Shown: positions 37,808-49,375, counted from the stretch's first letter. The stretch: DNA of 64,000 nt from Cladopsammia gracilis (GCA_022457155.1 JAJGOT010000022.1:2299001-2363000); one strand, 5' to 3'. A program made the numbers and translations. Notes: generated from the sequence alone by a model not told the origin.

Positions 37808-40724
37808 TTTAACTGCGGCATATGAAATGGTTCACTGTAATCTGTGTCACTGTGATGCCGCTGTGATGTTATGAATGCGTGACGCCTACTAAATTTACAT
37901 AACACCAGTGCAAAAAGGGTAACACCATTGCAAATACAAATCCTGAAATTCTCTATAAAATTTCATGTAAATCTTGTTAAAAATACACCCTTTCAGGATT
38001 TCCTGTGCAAACGAACATTTGAGTTTCTTGGATTATGGGTTGATCTTTATCAGCCAATCAGTAAATAAAGTGCCAATGGCGCACTTCCTGTCTGCATTTC
38101 CAGCCGTTTATGCGCCTGCGTTCCTTCGCGCATCTGAAAACCGGACTCCCTCAAACGGCTGAAAATAGAGCCGAGTCTGCAATGAGATCATCACTCCCTC
38201 TATGTAAATGTTTTCAAGCATAATTATTTATAAGTATCATACAGCTTTCTCGTTCAATTTGTGATTTATTTGCACAAGTGAGTTTACGCGAGCCGCCTGT
38301 TACTCTTGAGCTGCACTGCTCTTAGCCAATCAGAATTGAGTAATTTTTTCATATTTTTTTTTTGTACAAAACGATACGTGAAATTTGCATGGGAAGGTTT
38401 ATTGTAAAGTTGTGGTTGTCAACTATGTTGCACGAACATTTTGCGTAAAATCAAATCCTTGGGATTTTTTTTCCTATTAAAATTGTGGCAATAGCTCGTG
38501 GATTGAAATAAGCTTTGACAACTGCACTCATGTTTACTCGGCGACGCCTTGAAAAGCCTCAAAAGCTGCATTTCCGCTAGGTATCAAATCGAACGAAATT
38601 TCAATCGAACACGATCGAACGTAATCGAACACAGAAGTGTACTAAACTAAGAAGCTTAGAAACTAAGAAACAATTGTGGTCGGCAATCGAACAAAACATT
38701 TTGGTGTGTAATAATCTTTGGAATTCTACCTCGTAGTGGAGCTTGCTCTGTGAGTGATCCAGGCCTCTTGGCGAAGTTTATAAATAAAAAAATAAATAAA
38801 CATTTTGTTTCTCAATACTGTTCCCTCTGTCAGTAAAGATTGTCCTTGATACTCCCTTTCAGGTTACAACTGGATTAAAAATTAAACAGGTTAAAAATGG
38901 CTTTTACGCTTCAAGGATGCAGGGACCATTACTTGCCTATTTAATGCTTTGTCGTGGCTATGTTTGCATTGCATGCAAAGGGGTCGTTGCTAATTCAAAT
39001 TCAGTCCCTATTAGTCAAATACCTAACAAAAACCCTAAAAATAATAAAATGGTCCATCCCTTATCTCTAGCGCCTGTCCACTAATCATATATAAATCCCA
39101 TGTTTGTAACCTTTCAAATTGTCACGATTCTGGCACATACTCACTTTTATGTCCATGCCTCCGTCGAAGGTTTGTGTTTCAAACCGAAATATATAAAAAA
39201 AAATACACATCTTAGTTTATTTTGTTCTTCTTGCCGCTGATTTTCTTTGCCGTTCGTCGTGTTGTTTTACATTTCGAAAAGATTTCTGCTGATTCAGATC
39301 TTTGACACAGATCCGGCAACACTCACTGATTGGTCATCGGCTCGTGCTTCTGCTGTTAATTAGTGTTTAAATTAATGTTATAATTTTGGAGATGTATTAA
39401 ACGATTCAAGTGAACAATTTATAAGCGGACTAATTCATAATCACCACCTTCAGAAAAGTGTCGACCTCTTTAGGAGGCATCAAGCTCAATATTATTCAAA
39501 CAAATTACGATTCTTAAAATTAAGAAGAAGACGACGAACATATTTCAACAACGGTCTTCTTCAGTTGCAGCGAGAAGAGCAATTTGCAAGTTTAGCTCTA
39601 TAAAGCAATGACAATTACAAGTATTACAGGAATAATAAAAAACATTAATTGCGAAAGAAAACAAAAGAAACCTGACAAAACGAAAAGAGCAAAAATTAAA
39701 GCGAAAGAGTTCAAATTATATGAGAGCTGTTTATTTAAAACAATCCCACAGTGAAAAACAAACAGCTCTGTCAAATAAATTTAACTATTTCGCTTTATTA
39801 CTTTTGCTTTTTTCCGTTGTACGTGCTTTGTAAAATCAAGTGTGTCTTGGTCTTTTTTAAAATTAAAGCTATTCAATGGTAAGTATTTTCAAGTGTTGGT
39901 TTTTTTTTAGCTAAAAAAATATATTATCTAAATTCAAATCTTATCTAAATCTAAATCACTTGAATCAGCGATTAGAATTTACGGCCTAACAAAAACCTTC
40001 CCTTGCTTACCCACCAGGTGATTTTTCCGCCTCATAAATAGTAAATTCGCCTGCAAATATTCACATTTTTACGATAACTGTAAAATTTCCAGTGCGCACG
40101 TGGACTCGAGGACAGTATGTAACCAGGCAAAATTTATTCAAGTCGAATGAGGACGCCAAACGCTGACATTTCAGTCAGCAAACTTTCATCACCGCCCACA
40201 GAGGAAAATACGCTTACTATGAAGTGGAAAGAACGGTAAATAAAGGAATGATTTGAGTTTATTCCATATTCTCGTACGCTGTGAAATCCAAAATTTCAAT
40301 GATCCCCAATGCGCTGGATGCCTTTTTTCAAGTTCATTTCCCTGGATTTTGAGGTTAAATTGAACATTATGGTTCCAAATAAAATGGTTTTGTCATGGTT
40401 AAAAATAAAAACAAGAGTTTAGTTCGTTCGCCAATATATGTCCTCTGATAAACAGCGGTTTGCCGGCATAGTATGATCAAAACAGTTTTTGGCCATGCAG
40501 TGACGTCAAACCGTTGTTTATCAGAAACATGTAATGGCGAACTGAACTGTGATTTGTTTAGTAAATTAAAGTCTTTTTGTTTCTATCGGACGACAGGAAC
40601 TACTGGCAAACCATTGTCTATTATAGGTTTATTTCAGATTTAGAGCTGTGAATCATTAAACAGAAACTCTCGCGGCGAGAGCATCAGCAACGTTTCATTC
40701 TCGCAGTGTAAAAAAATCTGCTCA
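37808..40724. other. Divergent upstream region of ACSM (minus) and the GPCR (plus)
   Basis: 2.9 kb between two divergent start codons; promoters of both genes should lie here, but no TATA or CpG-type promoter is obvious. It holds a cluster of ATCGAAC words near 38585-38700, a foldback at about 39683-39812 (arms AGCGAAAGAGTTCAAATTAT and its partner) and a second foldback at 40416-40549 just upstream of the GPCR. Confidence 0.5.
40416..40549. mobile_element. Foldback element upstream of the GPCR
   Basis: The arms are AGTTTAGTTCGTTCGCCA... on the left and TGGCGAACTGAACT on the right. They continue inward as CTCTGATAAACAGCGGTTTG against CAAACCGTTGTTTATCAGA. The 134-bp hairpin ends about 175 bp before the GPCR start codon and could fold in DNA or RNA. 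Confidence 0.6.
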
Positions 40725-43599
40725 ATGTATCCACCAAAGCCACTTTTCACCAAGGTTGTTATGAGTGTGCTAACAGCCGTGCTAGCATCGGGTGCAGTGT
40801 TCGGTAATGGTTCGATTCTGGCCATTATTGCTCGGTTTAAATCGCTTCGAACTGTTCCGAACACCTTTGTCGCCAATATAGCGATAGTGGACATGTTAAA
40901 CGCAGCTGTTAACATGCCTCTTCACATGATTAACACGATCTTGGAGGCGCCTTGGTTCAGGGGACAGACTCTGGCGATCATGACCAGCTTCTTCAACCGG
41001 CTATTCATCATTCTCAATCTCGTGTCGATGCTGGCTATGATGGCAAACATGTACTTTGTTATTGCTTTTAATCACCACTACCTCAAATGGAAAACCAACA
41101 CAAAAGCTGTCCTCTCGTCATTTCTCATCTGGTTCGTTGGCACGGTGGTTGTGGTCTTGTACTCGATTCCGCTGTTCCGCATTGACCTTGGTAACGCTCA
41201 TGTCATTGAATACAGGGCGGCGATCTACGAACAAGGAAAGCACTCGTTTGCAGTGTTCATGGTAGTTTTTATCATTTGTGGCGGAATACTGGGTTTTTTG
41301 ACGACACGCTCAATCAAGAAAATGAAAAAGGTGTGTTAATCTTCTTAGGTTTTGATAAATGTATTTTAGTTTGTAGTTTAGTTTATTGAGTTTGTCACAA
41401 AATGAGATAATTATAATAAATAACATTACATTGTATTTTTCCAGGATTTTCACATTTGAAGAGCACTTCTGCAAAGCCTGCAAAATACTTATTTTGTTAT
41501 TGATAATAGTAACATAATAATGATAAAGTTTATTTTCTTCCAAAACAGTTATACCATAAAAACACCGAACAAAGCAAATATAGAATATGACACTAACAAT
41601 TAGTAGATGGGCGACCCAAACAGTCCTTCATCAACCTGGGATGTTCCAAAAATAATTTACTTTCTTCTATCCGTTCTTTCCAAATTTAACTGTGATCTCC
41701 CCCCCCCCCCCCCCCCTTAATACGAAAAACGGTCATCCTTTTAATATTTTGATCTTAAGTTTGAACTTAAGTTAGCAGGTGAATCGGGCGCCAGTGCAAA
41801 CAAACATTTTAAAGTCGCCTTTGTTCTTTATAATTGAGTACATGCAATTACAGGAAAGGACGTCTCTTTCAGAAATATTAATTAACAAATGTGCTAACTC
41901 AAATGATTAACGTGTTTGTTTGAGCTGATTAGTGATTCAGTAGCCAGAAAAGAAAAAGAAAATAAAGTGAACGCGTTCACTAACGAGTTAGTTATAGAAT
42001 TGAATGACCACATGTCGTTATAAATTACCTTCTTTGGATATTTTCCATGGAAATCTGAAATCTACTCGTGCTAGAAATTATGGTTGAAATAACCAGACTT
42101 GACTACCCCGTCTCGCCCACCTCCTTCTAAATACTGGACATGCAGCACAAATAAATGTTTTTTTTTATGTGTCAACCTTGGATAAGGTAATGTGGAGAAA
42201 CCAATCCAATCTATATCTTATTAAATGTAGTTTTAAGGATAATTTCTATTGTCATTTAATGCCCAAATAAAAAGTAACGTTCACCATTAGAACGAATTTC
42301 AATTCTTTTTGAGTGTCGCAAAACCAAAAGCAAAGTAATTACTCTGACCAATCATAACAGTCACAGACAATCGAATGAACCAATCGAAACTCGAAGCAAA
42401 CACATGTAGCCGCCGCCAAGCGCGGGAAAACGCTTGCAGGCAAGTCACAATTGGTTTTTAAAGTGGCGCGAGATTTGTTAGCCAATCACAAAGCGTTTTA
42501 ATACAAAACCAAAGCAATCGCTTAGTTGAAACCCACTCTAAATTCCCATAACTATACACTAAAGGACCTGAATGGTTCCAGAAGTTTATAAAAAGGGATA
42601 GAGGGGGTCTTGCCGGAGAAGTCTTCAAATGGCTAATCGCATCTATAATTCATTTTAAGTGAACCCACTTCCTTCCACCTCAACAATTTCTATCTTCGGG
42701 AACACGTCCCAACACGAATGGAAAGGCGTATTCCTATCAAGAAATAACCAAGCCTTACATATCTTATCAGTGTTTATCTCTTTTCTTTTTAGAAGAGAGC
42801 AAAGATGAATCTACCCGCTCTTCAAGCCCAAGCTCGACTACAAAACGACATCAAGGCGATCAAGACCATCACCATAACGATAGCTGCCTACTTCTTCTCG
42901 TATGTTCCCGCTATCGGTTATGCAATAGTGGGTCAGCAGGAAAAAAACCAGGCCGATTCTTGGTTTGGATTCTTCGCCTGGTACGCTATTTTCTTTTCCA
43001 GCGCGGTGAACCCAATTGTCTACTATCTTCGATCCAGGCGCTTTCGCTCCGTTTTGAAACAGTTCTTTACAAATCCTTTTGGAACAAGTGAGTTCAAAGA
43101 GAAGCCAAGCCGAGTCAATGGCAAAAGAAATGCTAACAAACGACAAAGAATTGATGAAATCGAGACGAGGAAAAAGTATCATGGTAAACGAAGAAATGGG
43201 ATGATGATTTCGTCAATCCAGGCCCTTCAAGCGCATCTCTACCTCCTTGAATTCAGCGAAATTTGCGGAGACGGAAGAGCAAACCAGGTGCCAAAGAAAA
43301 GAGATGCTGCTGTAAATACGGAAATGTCTTCCCCGGTACGGCTTCAAACAGAAGGGAGAGTGACGTCTGCACCAAGTCAACAAGAAAAGAAGATACTTGA
43401 CAGAAAGGAAGAGAAAAAGAACGAAGGAAATGAAATATCCGAGAAAAGGAAGTTGGAAAATGGAAGCAGTGAACGAAAGCGCGCCCATTCAATAACGAAG
43501 GTCCATCCGTTGAATACCCAAGAGATTTCAGGTATGGAAGACATCGAGAATGCCGTAACGTATGAAGAGGCGAAGGAGGTGGCGGCAGTTAAAGGTTAA
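40725..43599 (+). CDS. Rhodopsin-class (class A-like) GPCR, atypical, two exons
   Basis: Exons 40725-41330 and 42793-43599, phase 0 (AAAAAG|GTGTGT, TTTTTAG|AAGAGA); product 470 residues. Seven hydrophobic spans lie near residues 9-36, 46-70, 88-115, 128-151, 173-193, 225-249 and 257-281, with the intron in loop 3. Family marks: N28 in TM1 (VFGNGS), D56 in TM2 (IAIVD), W136 in TM4, P241 in TM6, and NPIVY at 275-279 in TM7. Unusual: the DRY position at the end of TM3 reads HHY (IAFNHHYLKW), and there is no Cys in the extracellular parts, so the usual TM3-loop 2 disulfide is absent. The ~190-residue tail is hydrophilic and rich in Lys/Glu. The ligand is unknown. It looks like one of the lineage-expanded cnidarian orphan receptors. 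The first in-frame ATG was taken as the start. Confidence 0.85.
41699..41716. repeat. Homopolymer of 18 C in the GPCR intron
   Basis: Uninterrupted C run preceded by TGATCT. It is a likely site of length polymorphism or assembly error, and does not touch a splice site. Confidence 0.9.
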
Positions 43600-43615
43600 G
43601 GGTGACACCTCCCCG

Positions 43616-43896
43616 ATATAAAAATGACGGGATACCCGTCGTACCTTTTAGAGGTCAAAATTTGTAGATTGGTACCGCTATGGGTGCTAAAATCAAACTG
43701 ATCACCGTTAGAATTACCGCTGTACCTTTTAGGATATTAACTAAAGCCGAAAAAAATATGACAATATGACGTGTTGTTTTAGAATTGGTTCCTCTTAGGG
43801 TAAAAATTCATTTGAGCCACGCCCATTAAACGAGATTCTGGCACCTTTTAAGGCGTTTTTCGAAAACTTCCAACGAGCACCCCGTCATTTTTATAT
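43616..43896. mobile_element. Short MITE-like element in the GPCR 3' flank
   Basis: The termini ATATAAAAATGACGGG and CCCCGTCATTTTTATAT are inverted complements, 281 bp apart end to end. It starts 16 bp after the GPCR stop codon, so it probably contributes the 3' UTR. The interior repeats TACC-TTTTAG words. No coding. Confidence 0.7.
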
Positions 43897-43929
43897 GGAA
43901 TGGGGGTCCCCCCCGAGGTGGATGCATTA

Positions 43930-44040
43930 TGCCGGCATAATTTCGTGCATAATACTACAGTTGGAGCATCCGGCATAATGCCGGCATAACAGTACTATTT
44001 TGCCGGTATAATAGTGCTATTTTGACGGCATTACAGCGCT
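43930..44040. repeat. Short GCCGGCATAA-rich repeat cluster
   Basis: The words ATGCCGGCATAA and GTACTATTTTGCCGG recur several times within about 110 bp, some in inverted orientation (GCCGGC is self-complementary). Function unknown. Confidence 0.5.
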
Positions 44041-44059
44041 ATTTTGGAACATAACGGAT

Positions 44060-44530
44060 TTTTTATATTTGTAGCTACTATTGTCTAAAAGCTATTCCAT
44101 TTTTTATTGCAGTTTAAATTCACTGGTAAATTTGATGGTAGGAAGAATGTCGTTGAGGTACATATAATAAACTCATCCAACGTTTCTTCTCCGTGAGTCC
44201 AAACCATGAAAATGTCATCAATGTACCTAAGCCATAGATGTGGCTTGTCAGCATAATTCTGTAAGGCTTTCCGTTCGAATTCCCCCATGAATAAATTTGC
44301 ATATGCTGGAGCCATTCGGGTCCCCATAGCTGTGCCATGTTGTTGGATGAAATGTTCGTTGTTGAAGACAAAGTTGTTCATTGTTAAAATCATTCGAGTA
44401 AGATCACAGATGGATTCAGTGGGGAGATATCCCGGGGAACACATTTGCTAGTACGTTGGCCAAGAGCTATTCTACAGGTATCAATGTAATTGTCCCATTC
44501 GTAAACGGTCGTTGCCATTTTAGCGATACC
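44060..44530 (-). pseudogene. Penelope-like element reverse transcriptase fragment
   Basis: The minus-strand frame at 44085-44444 carries the RT core of Penelope-like elements: FVFNNEHFIQQHGTAMGTRM, then APAYANLFMGEFE, then RYIDDIFMVW with the catalytic YIDD box. After GEETLDEFI the correct frame shifts: continuing in the next frame gives YLNDILPTIKFTSEF, the usual following block. Upstream, near 44480-44525, another frame still reads EWDNYIDTCRIALGQRTS. So the fragment is short and broken by at least two frame changes. No GIY-YIG domain is seen. Confidence 0.75.
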
Positions 44531-44603
44531 TAGAAAATTTTTCACGACTTTCACCAATTATCGTTTTTTTTTTCTGTCAGAAAAAGAAAAATGTAATGAA
44601 TAA

Positions 44604-44665
44604 CCTAGAAGCGAACCCGGAACCGTTTGCATGCTAACATCCCTCCTTCACAACTAGACCACTGG
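44604..44665 (-). repeat. tRNA-like Pol III promoter sequence (degenerate tRNA or SINE head)
   Basis: On the minus strand there is an A-box match TGGTCTAGTTG (44651-44661) and, about 34 nt on, a near B box GTTCGCTTC (44608-44616). Spacing fits a tRNA, but no acceptor stem or anticodon arm is convincing. Most likely a tRNA-derived SINE piece. Confidence 0.4.
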
Positions 44666-44859
44666 GTTGATCCGGCAAACCAAAGAAAAATTTAATTATA
44701 AAAGGTGATTTTCTTAATATATATCAACAAGAGGTTACAGATTGTAATGATAATGCTGCGAGCAGATGCTGGGCAGTAAAATATTAATTTCATAAATTTA
44801 TTTATTGGGTCAATCACCACACCATCATTTTCGAATTACACACCATTATAAGTAGTTCT

Positions 44860-45105
44860 TTGTGATCCATTGTTCAATCGGCAAACCGGCTGAGCACGTA
44901 TATAAACAACGCTGACGAACTCATAAAAGAACATTGCCTTCCCCGTGAAATTAAATCGTTCGTGACCTTGATGAATGCTCTTTGTGATCCATTGTTCAAT
45001 CGGCAAACTCTGAGCACGTAACAACGCTGAAAAACTCATAAAAGAACATTGCCTTCCCCTTGAAATGTCACTAAATCGTTCGTGACCTTGATGAATGCTT
45101 CCAAC
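44860..45105. repeat. Tandem duplication, ~112-bp unit, two copies
   Basis: Both copies run from CTTTGTGATCCATTGTTCAA through ATAAAAGAACATTGCCTTCC to CGTGACCTTGATGAATGC. The minus-strand frame across it simply repeats itself and is not taken as a gene. Confidence 0.85.
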
Positions 45106-45389
45106 AACAAATAAGTTTGAATTTGGCATGATACAATCTCCCTAGGTACTTGGTGTATCCCTGATCAGAATGTATGGTACTTCATGTATCCCTTATTGTA
45201 ATGTATTTAGATATATTGCAGTGTAATTTAGGGTCGGATTACAGTATCTAGGGTTGAAGCACTGATTTTAGTATTTAGGGTTAAGCACTGATTCCAGTAT
45301 TTCCAGTGTATCGAAAGGGTTAGTTCTTATATATGGTCTGGACTGGCAGCATATTATCTTATATCCCTTAAAAATTACAATTTCCGGCA

Positions 45390-45470
45390 GCTAGTCCTCG
45401 GTGCTACAGTGAATAGTGTGCATGGAGTAGATCATACGGCCCGGGTTCGATTCCCCATTCTGCTGTTTTT
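45390..45470 (+). repeat. tRNA-like sequence with perfect B box
   Basis: GGGTTCGATTCCCC contains the perfect B box GTTCGATTC at 45445-45453; a weak A box (TAGTCCTCGGT, 45392-45402) lies upstream. No full cloverleaf is visible. Probably the head of a tRNA-derived SINE. Confidence 0.35.
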
Positions 45471-45549
45471 ATCTTCTTTTTCTACTGAAATAAAAACTAA
45501 GTGTTTAAATACAAAAAAATAAGGGATACACCAAGTACATACCACAATC

Positions 45550-45606
45550 TCGTTCCCAGAGCCGCTGGACAAGGGTAACGCGGACTCTGGGAGCGAGATT
45601 GGGCAT
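45550..45606. repeat. Imperfect hairpin CAATCTCGTTCCCAGAGCC / GGACTCTGGGAGCGAGATTG
   Basis: Two ~19-bp arms are inverted around CGCTGGACAAGGGTAACGC. This looks like the end or the whole of a small interspersed repeat. Confidence 0.6.
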
Positions 45607-46130
45607 GATACATTTGCAAATAGAAACACTTACTTTGAAATCGAAGAATAGAAGCGAGCACGTGCTATGGACGGCGAAAGACGCATCCAGAGCCAGGCGC
45701 ATCTAAGTTATGATGACACCGCTGGACGTACGCTTGCTCAAAATCATCGTGACAAACAAAAATCGAGACTGCCGCATAACATAAGGTCTAACAGCGGAGC
45801 TCTCTGAACAGAAACGATGATGATGAGCTTAACTTAGGTGAAAGGTCGGAAGCACAAGAAAAATTATAATTAAGATTGACGACTGTTTCAACTGTTTCAA
45901 CTGTTTATTAATAATCACAAATTTTACATAAAGCAATATCCACTGCCCGCAGTTAGCAGATTAGCTAGTCGAGGCGGGCAGTGGTTACACGTATGTAATA
46001 CATATACAGACAGAACACAAGAAAGACTAGAGAAAAACAGTAGTTAAATAAATAAACAAATAAATAAAAATAAATTCAATTTAATTAAGTTTACAATCAT
46101 GAACATTGCAAATATAAGAAGGCCAAGTTT

Positions 46131-49100
46131 TCAGGAAATTTTTGTTATTAAGTCGGGTAAATCAATATAATCATTTTCTTCTGAAAGTATTCGGAGTAAA
46201 GTGTCGTGGACATTGATTTTAAAGTTATTTTTGGACATTTGACGCATTTCACACGGTAAGCTATTCCAGACTTTTACACCATATCTTGAAAAAGACTTAA
46301 TTTGTTTATCTAACCTTGAGTGTTTAACATAATAGTCACCTCTTGAAGATGATCTGGTATTATATGAATGAATATTAGATTGGGAAGCAAATAAGTTAGA
46401 TATGTTAGTAGGTGTTAAACTGTTAGATATATCATGCATTAGATTAGCAACGGATTTAAAGTACAGTAGATCTAAGGGAAGAAAGCCAGAGGAGACAAAA
46501 TAAGGTACTGCATGAGAATTGTAGTCACCAAAGCACATGAGGCGGAGGGCGCGTTTTTGAAGAATGAGAATTTTGTTTTTGTAAGTTTTAGCAGCTTGGC
46601 CCCAAGCGACTATGCCATACAATAAGTAGGGCTGAATAAGAGATATGTATATGTGGTGTAAAGTATTCAGGGGTACAAAGTGTCTCAGGCTGGCAATGAT
46701 GCCAATTGTTTTACTTATTTTTGAAGCGATGTGAGCGATATGGTATTTCCAAGAAAGATTTTCATCAATAAGCACACCTAGATATTTGACATAATTTTTG
46801 CATTCTAAAGAAATGAACGAGTTGTTATGATGGTCAAACACTTTCAGGTTGACTTGGTGATTTAACTTTTTTTGTCTTGGTCTAAAAATGACAAAGTTAG
46901 ATTTCTTTATATTTAGTGATAATTTATTTGCGATTAACCAATTATAAACCCGAGAAATTTCTGCATTAACTGTAGATTCGAGCGATTTGAGATTTTTGTC
47001 AGCATATAACAAATTAGTATCATCAGCAAATAAGTAGAACTTCAGTTTATCAGAGCTGTTAGATATATCATTAATATAAATAAGGAATAGTAAGGGTCCT
47101 AGGACCGATCCCTGTGGGACACCTGATAACACTACTTCTTTTTTGGATATGTTTTTGGGACCAATTTGTGTTGTTTGTTGACGACCCACTAGGTATGATG
47201 CAAACCAATCATTAATTATTCCACGTACTCCATAATGATTTAATTTTCTTAATAATATTGAATGATTTACTGTGTCAAAGGCTTTTTGTAAGTCAATGAA
47301 CACACCACATGAGTACAACTTCTTATCCATGTTAGTTTCAATTTCATTAATTATGTCTAAAATAGCATGCTCAGTAGACCTTTTTTCACGAAAACCATAT
47401 TGTGAATCGTGGAGAATATTGCTTTTTTCAATAAATGACTTGAGGCGATTATACATCATCTTTTCAAAGATACGGTTAAAAATGGAGAGAAGCGATATGG
47501 GTCTATAATTGGAGGGGTCAGATTCATCGCCACTTTTGTAAATTGGAATTACTTTGGCAAGCTTTAATTTAGATGGGTAGGTTCCACATTCAATTGATTT
47601 ATTGATAAGCATAGATAGAGGTTGGCTTATAATATGTTTAGCCGATCTTAGAATGCGGGTGGGAAATGAATACAGCCCGTGTGCCTTATTTAGTTGAATA
47701 GTCATTATTTCAGAATCAATTTCAGAAGGAGATACAGGGTTAAAAAAGAATGAACTAGCAAAGTCTAACTTTGGTAGATAATCGGTAAATTGCTTTGGTG
47801 AGTTTGGCATTTTGGAAGCCAGGTTATGTCCTATTGAAGAAAAGTATTTATTCATTATGTCAGGAAACTCAGAGGGATTTTGTGACACTAGATTGCTACT
47901 CGGGCATTTAAGAGAGATTATATCTTTGTGAACTTTGTTTTTCCGGCCTAAAAGACTGTTGATGCCCTCCCACATTTTTTTGGTATTGGTAAAGTTTTCT
48001 TCAAAATATTTGTGAAAATACATCTTTTTACTAATTCGCGTGAGCATCAACACTTTGTTCCGATAGAATTTGTAGGCGGCGGTGTCGCCCGAACAATAAA
48101 GATCATTTTTTATTTTAATCGATTTCCTGATCCCCTTTGTTACCCAGGGTTTTAATAATCTCTTTTTCTTACGTTTTGATATTGGCTTAAAAGGTGCGTG
48201 CTTATTGAGAAGTTTGTTCAGTTTATTGTAAAGCACAGAAAAAGATTTGTTTACATCATTCAGTCCTGAGACTGCGCCAGTCAGGTCAAGTTGGGACAGT
48301 TCGTTTAAGAATTTTGCCTCTGAATAATTAGAGAAGTCACGGAGTAGCATTTTTTTACTTTGGAGGTCAAAGAGGTTATTAGAAGAATTAAGAATACAGA
48401 ATTGAGAAAAATGATCAGTTAGATCTGATATTATATTACCGCTTGTTATGGTATCTTCTAGATTGCTAGCAAAGATGTTGTCAATGAGTGAATATGAGTT
48501 ATGATGTACTCTTGTTGGTTTGTCAATTGTCGGGGTTAAGTTGAAGCTTTGCAAGGATAAGATAAAGTTTTCGGCGTATTTGCAATCATGAAAGCGAAGG
48601 AGATTAATATTAAAATCACCCATCAAAAAGATCTGCTTGCCAGAGGCGCTGAGTTTTTCGATTGTTCGATCAAAATATTCCTGAAAAAGCTCTGGGGAAT
48701 TATGCTGCCTATAAACAACTCCGCATATTATATTTGCATGTTTGGGTAGGTGTAACTCAACCCAAAGGGCCTGAAAAGCCTCATTAGAACATTTTTCGAT
48801 AATTGTGTATTTAAGATTCTCATCAATATACATGCCATTACCTCCAGCTGAAAGACGTGTTGGCACATGTTCAAAGTTATAGTGGGATATAGTAGGATTG
48901 AAATCCAGATTATCACATGCAGTTTTTATTCTAGTTTCTGTGATACCTAAAATATTGAAGCGAAAAGTAAGTTCATCTAATAGATGGGTTTGGAAATTTT
49001 CCAGATTGCGTTTTAAGCTTCGGATGTTAGTATGAAAGAATGAAAAACTAGAAATTGAATAGGAAGACATATTTGAATGTCTCTTTAATTGGGAAAAGCT

Positions 49101-49346
49101 GTGTGGAGAGTAATATTTACACCTAGTGGTTGGAGTATAGGCGCTAAGGTCGTCAGATTTCTTATCTAAAAGACTATTTAGAGTGAATAAATCTAGATCG
49201 TGAAAGCTTGGTAAGCGATCAAGATATTTTTTAGTGGCCAGACAAGTATCGAGACTGTTATTGAACTGACCATGAGAGGATATGAGATCGCAAGAATAAT
49301 AAGGGAGCTCTCGTAGGAGAGCTTTGTTTACCTTAGTTTGATTCAC
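46131..49346 (-). CDS. LINE ORF2: AP-endonuclease and reverse transcriptase, 1,071 aa, intact
   Basis: Encodes the enzyme that nicks target DNA and copies the element RNA. The endonuclease lies near residues 100-320: FFHTNIRSLKRN, GITETR (~139), GDFNINL (~242), LTDHFSQF (~315). The reverse transcriptase spans about 590-850: SNYRPISLLS, FIDLQKAFDTVNH (~688), GVPQGSVLGPLLFLIY (~741) and the catalytic FADDTNL (~772). A C-terminal region of ~200 residues follows (LRHFVPLNTLHHIYISLIQP). No RNase H domain. The frame has no stops or shifts over 3.2 kb, unlike the decayed repeats around it. The start ATG at 49346 lies 29 bp after the ORF1 stop. Confidence 0.95.
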   Translation of the reverse strand: MNQTKVNKALLRELPYYSCDLISSHGQFNNSLDTCLATKKYLDRLPSFHDLDLFTLNSLLDKKSDDLSAYTPTTRCKYYSPHSFSQLKRHSNMSSYSISSFSFFHTNIRSLKRNLENFQTHLLDELTFRFNILGITETRIKTACDNLDFNPTISHYNFEHVPTRLSAGGNGMYIDENLKYTIIEKCSNEAFQALWVELHLPKHANIICGVVYRQHNSPELFQEYFDRTIEKLSASGKQIFLMGDFNINLLRFHDCKYAENFILSLQSFNLTPTIDKPTRVHHNSYSLIDNIFASNLEDTITSGNIISDLTDHFSQFCILNSSNNLFDLQSKKMLLRDFSNYSEAKFLNELSQLDLTGAVSGLNDVNKSFSVLYNKLNKLLNKHAPFKPISKRKKKRLLKPWVTKGIRKSIKIKNDLYCSGDTAAYKFYRNKVLMLTRISKKMYFHKYFEENFTNTKKMWEGINSLLGRKNKVHKDIISLKCPSSNLVSQNPSEFPDIMNKYFSSIGHNLASKMPNSPKQFTDYLPKLDFASSFFFNPVSPSEIDSEIMTIQLNKAHGLYSFPTRILRSAKHIISQPLSMLINKSIECGTYPSKLKLAKVIPIYKSGDESDPSNYRPISLLSIFNRIFEKMMYNRLKSFIEKSNILHDSQYGFREKRSTEHAILDIINEIETNMDKKLYSCGVFIDLQKAFDTVNHSILLRKLNHYGVRGIINDWFASYLVGRQQTTQIGPKNISKKEVVLSGVPQGSVLGPLLFLIYINDISNSSDKLKFYLFADDTNLLYADKNLKSLESTVNAEISRVYNWLIANKLSLNIKKSNFVIFRPRQKKLNHQVNLKVFDHHNNSFISLECKNYVKYLGVLIDENLSWKYHIAHIASKISKTIGIIASLRHFVPLNTLHHIYISLIQPYLLYGIVAWGQAAKTYKNKILILQKRALRLMCFGDYNSHAVPYFVSSGFLPLDLLYFKSVANLMHDISNSLTPTNISNLFASQSNIHSYNTRSSSRGDYYVKHSRLDKQIKSFSRYGVKVWNSLPCEMRQMSKNNFKINVHDTLLRILSEENDYIDLPDLITKIS

Positions 49347-49375
49347 AGCTTATCGTGGTCCTTAAATATAATCTC

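Noticed and set aside
41331..42792. GPCR exon 1 and exon 2 as two separate genes
   Set aside because: Exon 1 supplies TM1-5 and exon 2 TM6-7, with matching phase-0 splice sites.
44604..44665. Functional tRNA gene
   Set aside because: Only A and B boxes match; no acceptor stem pairing or anticodon loop could be drawn.
44836..45129. Minus-strand 97-codon frame with internal SIHQGHERF repeat
   Set aside because: The repetition comes from a DNA-level tandem duplication; no family or splice evidence.
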